Assembly (NCBI GenBank): GCA_021780415.1
Contig: JAJXYW010000049.1
Location: 1 to 7,823 of the forward strand
Length of the DNA: 7,823 nt
Source of the DNA: Acidobacteriota bacterium
Lineage (GTDB): Bacteria; Acidobacteriota; Terriglobia; Terriglobales; Acidobacteriaceae
Direction: 5' to 3'
Shown: piece by piece, positions 5,599 to 7,823 of the stretch
Position numbering within the stretch: position 1 is the first letter of the stretch
How the letters are laid out: every line of letters starts with the position of its first letter
Made by a program: the position numbers and the translations under genes
Notes under the pieces: generated by a model
The model's input: only the letters and a program-made list of their open reading frames with translations
The model's database searches: none
Told to the model about the DNA's origin: nothing

Positions 5599-7020
5599 TT
5601 AGCTGCTGATTGCCGGCTCGGATAGGGACGCGAGCCTTCGCCCTGCCTCTGCGCGGATAGGTCCCAGGTCGTCTCGGCACGCAGTGGCAGCGAGAAACGA
5701 CTCGAAGTCCTGTCGTGCGAGGCCACGATCGAGATGCTCATTTACCACTGCAAGTGCAAAGAGTAGCTCCTGCCTTCCTGAGTTCTGTGCATGCACCGCC
5801 TGCAAGAATCTGACCACCTGGAACAGCATCTCGGTTCCCCAGGGCCCCCGGCGTTCAGCCTGACGATACAGGGGACCAACGCGAGAGTAGTCACGGGCCC
5901 ACAATGCGAGAAAGGCCCTGGAGAGGAACGGTGCAGGATCCGCCGGGGAGCATGCTCGAGAGGATTCGACAAGCCGCAACGCGTCGTCGATTCGACCGAA
6001 ATGGAAAGCGAGCGTTGACTTAGCTAGATCGAGGCTGCCGGGAGTCCTCGAGAGGTTAGTACACTCGTCCGCGAGGCTCTCACATTCGTGAGCGGCGCCG
6101 TCCACCCCGCGATCGGTGATCCGATCTACGACCTCTCGCTCGTAGAGGTCCATCAGCTGCCGGTAGCGTACCTGGAGTAGCAAATCTCTGACCGTGTCAG
6201 AAAATCGTAGGAAGCCCTGCGAACGCCGCAGTTGCGGGGCTCTAGTTTGGGTCCACTCGTATAGCGGGACCAGGAGGCGCACGGCCCCTGGCAGGTCTCC
6301 GTCGATGGCAAGGACAAGGCTGAGGGCAAACATTGCGGCCTCAGTGACGCTCGCGGCCACAAGATCCACACCCAGAAAGGTATGGTCCTCCGAAAACAGC
6401 CACTGCCGCCCGAGGAAGGCTGGGGCAAGAGTGGCACAAACGCCCGGTAGTTCACTTGACTCCAAAGGTCGGTGACGCATGGTGAAGTTCACACTCTTGA
6501 AGCCGGCCACGTTCTTCCCAGAAAGGGTGCCGGTTCCGACCGTTCCCCAAACAATCAGCCGCGCCCCTGATACGTCGAGGGCCCGCGTCGCCTCCTCGCG
6601 GGTCGTGATGGCTTGATTCTTGGGGAGGAGATACGTGCGGACGAGCCCCTTAGGGTTCTGTTTGGCGATTTGCGACACCAGCGCAATGTGGAGCCGGCGC
6701 ACGAGGGCGTGAACCTCTTCGGCGGCGGAGGCTGCGAAGAGGACCCCTGTCGCAGCGCGCCGTACGGTTGGAACGCCTCGCCAGAGCAGCCATCGAATTA
6801 CGATCGCCAGCCAGGCAAATATAAAGACGCCGATGACGACGATCGCTCGCGCCTCGTTGGCCATAGGCGGCGCGACTAGGCCGAGCGATGTTCCAGCCCA
6901 CTCGAGCGCACGTAGACAATAGAGCGCCACGGGGGTCACGGCAAGAAGGAGTGTGGCCAGAGCCCATACCGTAGTGCGCTCGTCCATCGTCTTGCGGACG
7001 CGTTCGACTAGGTCACTCAT
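5599..7020 (-). CDS. Two-pass membrane protein with TPR-like cytoplasmic domain
   Basis: 473 residues from the ATG at 7020. That start is preferred over an in-frame GTG at 7038 because AGGAG (7026-7030) stands 7-9 bases before it. Two transmembrane helices are clear, at about 18-36 and 59-80. A mixed alpha/beta stretch follows (about 90-190), with a hydrophobic strand ending LIVWGTVGTG (155-164) and a second likely strand KSVNFTM (175-181). This pattern occurs in TolB-N-like and similar ligand- or partner-binding folds. The rest (about 220-460) is helical with TPR-like pairs, the best at 227-255 and 329-392 (A-F-H-F-G-R-I-D-D-A-L-R-L-V; F-L-A-L-W-A-R-D-Y). No nuclease, protease or NTPase motif is visible. 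A membrane-anchored scaffold or sensor is the most that can be inferred. GC at third positions is lower than in the oxidase gene, which suggests accessory origin. Confidence 0.75.
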   Translation of the reverse strand: MSDLVERVRKTMDERTTVWALATLLLAVTPVALYCLRALEWAGTSLGLVAPPMANEARAIVVIGVFIFAWLAIVIRWLLWRGVPTVRRAATGVLFAASAAEEVHALVRRLHIALVSQIAKQNPKGLVRTYLLPKNQAITTREEATRALDVSGARLIVWGTVGTGTLSGKNVAGFKSVNFTMRHRPLESSELPGVCATLAPAFLGRQWLFSEDHTFLGVDLVAASVTEAAMFALSLVLAIDGDLPGAVRLLVPLYEWTQTRAPQLRRSQGFLRFSDTVRDLLLQVRYRQLMDLYEREVVDRITDRGVDGAAHECESLADECTNLSRTPGSLDLAKSTLAFHFGRIDDALRLVESSRACSPADPAPFLSRAFLALWARDYSRVGPLYRQAERRGPWGTEMLFQVVRFLQAVHAQNSGRQELLFALAVVNEHLDRGLARQDFESFLAATACRDDLGPIRAEAGRRLASLSEPAISS

Positions 7021-7025
7021 GGATT

Positions 7026-7030
7026 CACTC
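7026..7030 (-). promoter_or_regulatory. Shine-Dalgarno AGGAG that fixes the TPR gene start
   Basis: On the minus strand, AGGAG is followed by TGAATC and then CATGAGT, placing it 5-9 bases before the ATG at 7020. The alternative GTG at 7038 lies upstream of this site and has no comparable signal. Confidence 0.7.
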
Positions 7031-7448
7031 CTATGCACCGAAACCTGATGCTAAGACGGAATCGAAGCCTCCATCGGGACAGCGGAAACCAAGACCTGGC
7101 TCGGAACTACAGACCCCCGCGGCGGCTGCGGGCCGGGCGCCCGCCGCCAAGAAGCGGTGCTCCGCAAGCCTGCTCGCAGGTTCATCCGAAATGTACCACG
7201 GCCCTACAGACGACGAAAGGTACCTCCACATCTCCTGCGGCGTTGAGATGGACTGCTTGTTCCCAGCGTACCACTTCCGCGCGTATCGACAGTGGCGCTG
7301 GGGGGAGGTCGACACAGGTACGACAGGGATCCCACGTCCAGGCGAAGCCGCCCGGTCGGCCAGCGGCGCGGCTGTCCCCTGTGAGCCTGAGTTGACAGGC
7401 TTGCGCCACCGCCATCGAGGTATGCGGGTCCGACCGACAAGTGGGGGG

Positions 7449-7477
7449 TTGTCTGGAGCAAAAACAAGATATATATT
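7449..7477 (+). promoter_or_regulatory. Sigma70-type promoter for the nucleotidyltransferase-like gene
   Basis: The -35 is TTGTCT (7449-7454, 4 of 6 matches) and the -10 is TATATT (7472-7477, 5 of 6), separated by exactly 17 bp. The AT-rich stretch 7459-7477 stands out in GC-rich surroundings. A start point 7-9 bases after the -10 falls at about 7484-7487, on or just before the ATG at 7487, which suggests a leaderless or nearly leaderless message. Confidence 0.6.
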
Positions 7478-7486
7478 GTGAGTGAG

Positions 7487-7823
7487 ATGGAACTCCAGCG
7501 GATCCTCGCGCTGGCCGATGGCCCACCGAAGACCGCGGCGCTCGCGGCGTGGGTGCAGGCTCTGTTCCCGGTGGGGAGCACGCCCGTGCTCGTCGGCGGC
7601 GCGGCCGTCGAGCTCTACACCGGAGGCGCCTACGTGACAGGGGATCTCGACTTCGTCGGGCACGTCCCCGCCGCGGTTGCAGGGAGGCTGGCCGCTGCAG
7701 GATTCTCCCGCGCCGGGCGGCACTGGCTGCACGAGCCGGGCCAGGTCTTCATCGAGTTCCCTGGCGAGGCGCTCGGACCTGGCGAGGAAAGCGTCCGGCT
7801 GCGTGTCGGTGATGTGGACGTGG
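7487..7823 (+). CDS. Nucleotidyltransferase-fold protein, AbiEii/DUF6036-like, 3' partial
   Basis: The frame runs off the window with about 112 residues seen. After an N-terminal helix it contains L-V-G-G-A-A-V-E-L-Y, then T-G-D53-L-D55-F-V, the GG...DxD signature of the MNT/AbiEii nucleotidyltransferase superfamily, in which the two aspartates bind metal. The following residues up to V-R-L-R-V-G-D-V-D-V fit the rest of that fold. AbiEii proteins are the toxin part of abortive-infection toxin-antitoxin pairs, while DUF6036 relatives are largely uncharacterised; which applies cannot be settled without the C-terminus and the next gene. Starts: ATG 7487, or GTG 7478 nine bases upstream in frame. 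I prefer 7487 because the -10 ends at 7477, so 7478 would lie upstream of the transcript start. Codons end mostly in G or C, as in the oxidase gene, unlike the two minus-strand genes before it. Confidence 0.72.
   Translation, partial: MELQRILALADGPPKTAALAAWVQALFPVGSTPVLVGGAAVELYTGGAYVTGDLDFVGHVPAAVAGRLAAAGFSRAGRHWLHEPGQVFIEFPGEALGPGEESVRLRVGDVDV

Larger units (their letters stand above)
7021..7486. other. Region between divergent genes; possible gene remnant
   Basis: 466 bp between two divergent genes. Positions 7191-7310 show a codon-like signal: bases at positions equal to 2 modulo 3 are mostly G or C. Both a plus-strand frame (from ATG 7191) and a minus-strand frame (stop at 7031-7033) use that same third position, so the bias does not pick a strand. 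The plus frame reads Y-L-H-I-S-C-G-V-E-M-D-C-L-F-P-A-Y-H-F-R-A-Y early, then turns into junk and ends at 7481. The minus frame is plausible only around W-R-Y-L-S-S-S-V-G-P-W-Y-I, and its stop falls in the TPR gene's ribosome site. Neither is recognised and I do not call a gene. Confidence 0.45.

Noticed and set aside
7031..7732. 233-codon minus-strand frame ending at the TPR gene
   Set aside because: Its first half is antisense to the AbiEii-like gene. Only a short middle part looks protein-like, and that is noted as undecided.
7549..7812. 87-codon plus-strand frame at the window end
   Set aside because: It is Arg-rich and out of frame with the GG...DxD nucleotidyltransferase reading.
1..7823. 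tRNA, rRNA, CRISPR array, insertion-sequence ends or integrase
   Set aside because: No spaced direct repeats, cloverleaf, transposase or recombinase gene was seen in any frame.

Overview
The window is GC-rich DNA from an aerobic bacterium. It looks like a core respiratory locus bordering an accessory, defence-like island. The first gene is the 3' part of a cytochrome c oxidase subunit III gene, whose C-terminal signature is unmistakable. Almost every codon in the flanks of the large central gene ends in G or C. The phylum cannot be fixed from sequence alone; a GC-rich proteobacterium or a related soil or sediment lineage is a guess.

Layout: (1) 1-528, cytochrome oxidase subunit III, 5' end outside the window. 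(2) 529-866, no gene, but dense in structure: a 124-base imperfect palindrome starting at the base after the oxidase stop, a strong 12-bp hairpin, four tandem copies of a 7-mer, and a short perfect palindrome. (3) 867-3797, a full-length MmeI-like (Type IIL) restriction-modification enzyme with nuclease, methyltransferase and target-recognition parts in one chain, followed by a probable terminator that overlaps its stop codon. (4) 3871-4131, a small unrecognised protein, possibly a truncated N-terminal module. (5) 4117-5229 (-), a DUF2971-family protein with an N-terminal Cys/His cluster. (6) 5230-5598, no gene. (7) 5599-7020 (-), a two-pass membrane protein with a large TPR-like soluble part. 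(8) 7021-7486, no confident gene. (9) 7487 to the window end (+), the start of a nucleotidyltransferase-fold protein related to AbiEii/DUF6036 proteins, with a good sigma70-type promoter.

How the parts may fit: the restriction-modification enzyme is a self-contained defence system. The DUF2971 protein, the TPR membrane protein and the nucleotidyltransferase-like protein are of types often found in accessory and defence islands, but nothing here proves that they work together. The TPR and DUF2971 genes lie on the same strand, TPR first, with a 369-bp gap.

The most striking signal is inside the restriction-modification gene. A segment of about 300 codons (about 2371-3279), covering the target-recognition region, has clearly different codon usage from both flanks. 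This suggests that the specificity module was swapped in by recombination while the nuclease and methyltransferase core stayed host-like.
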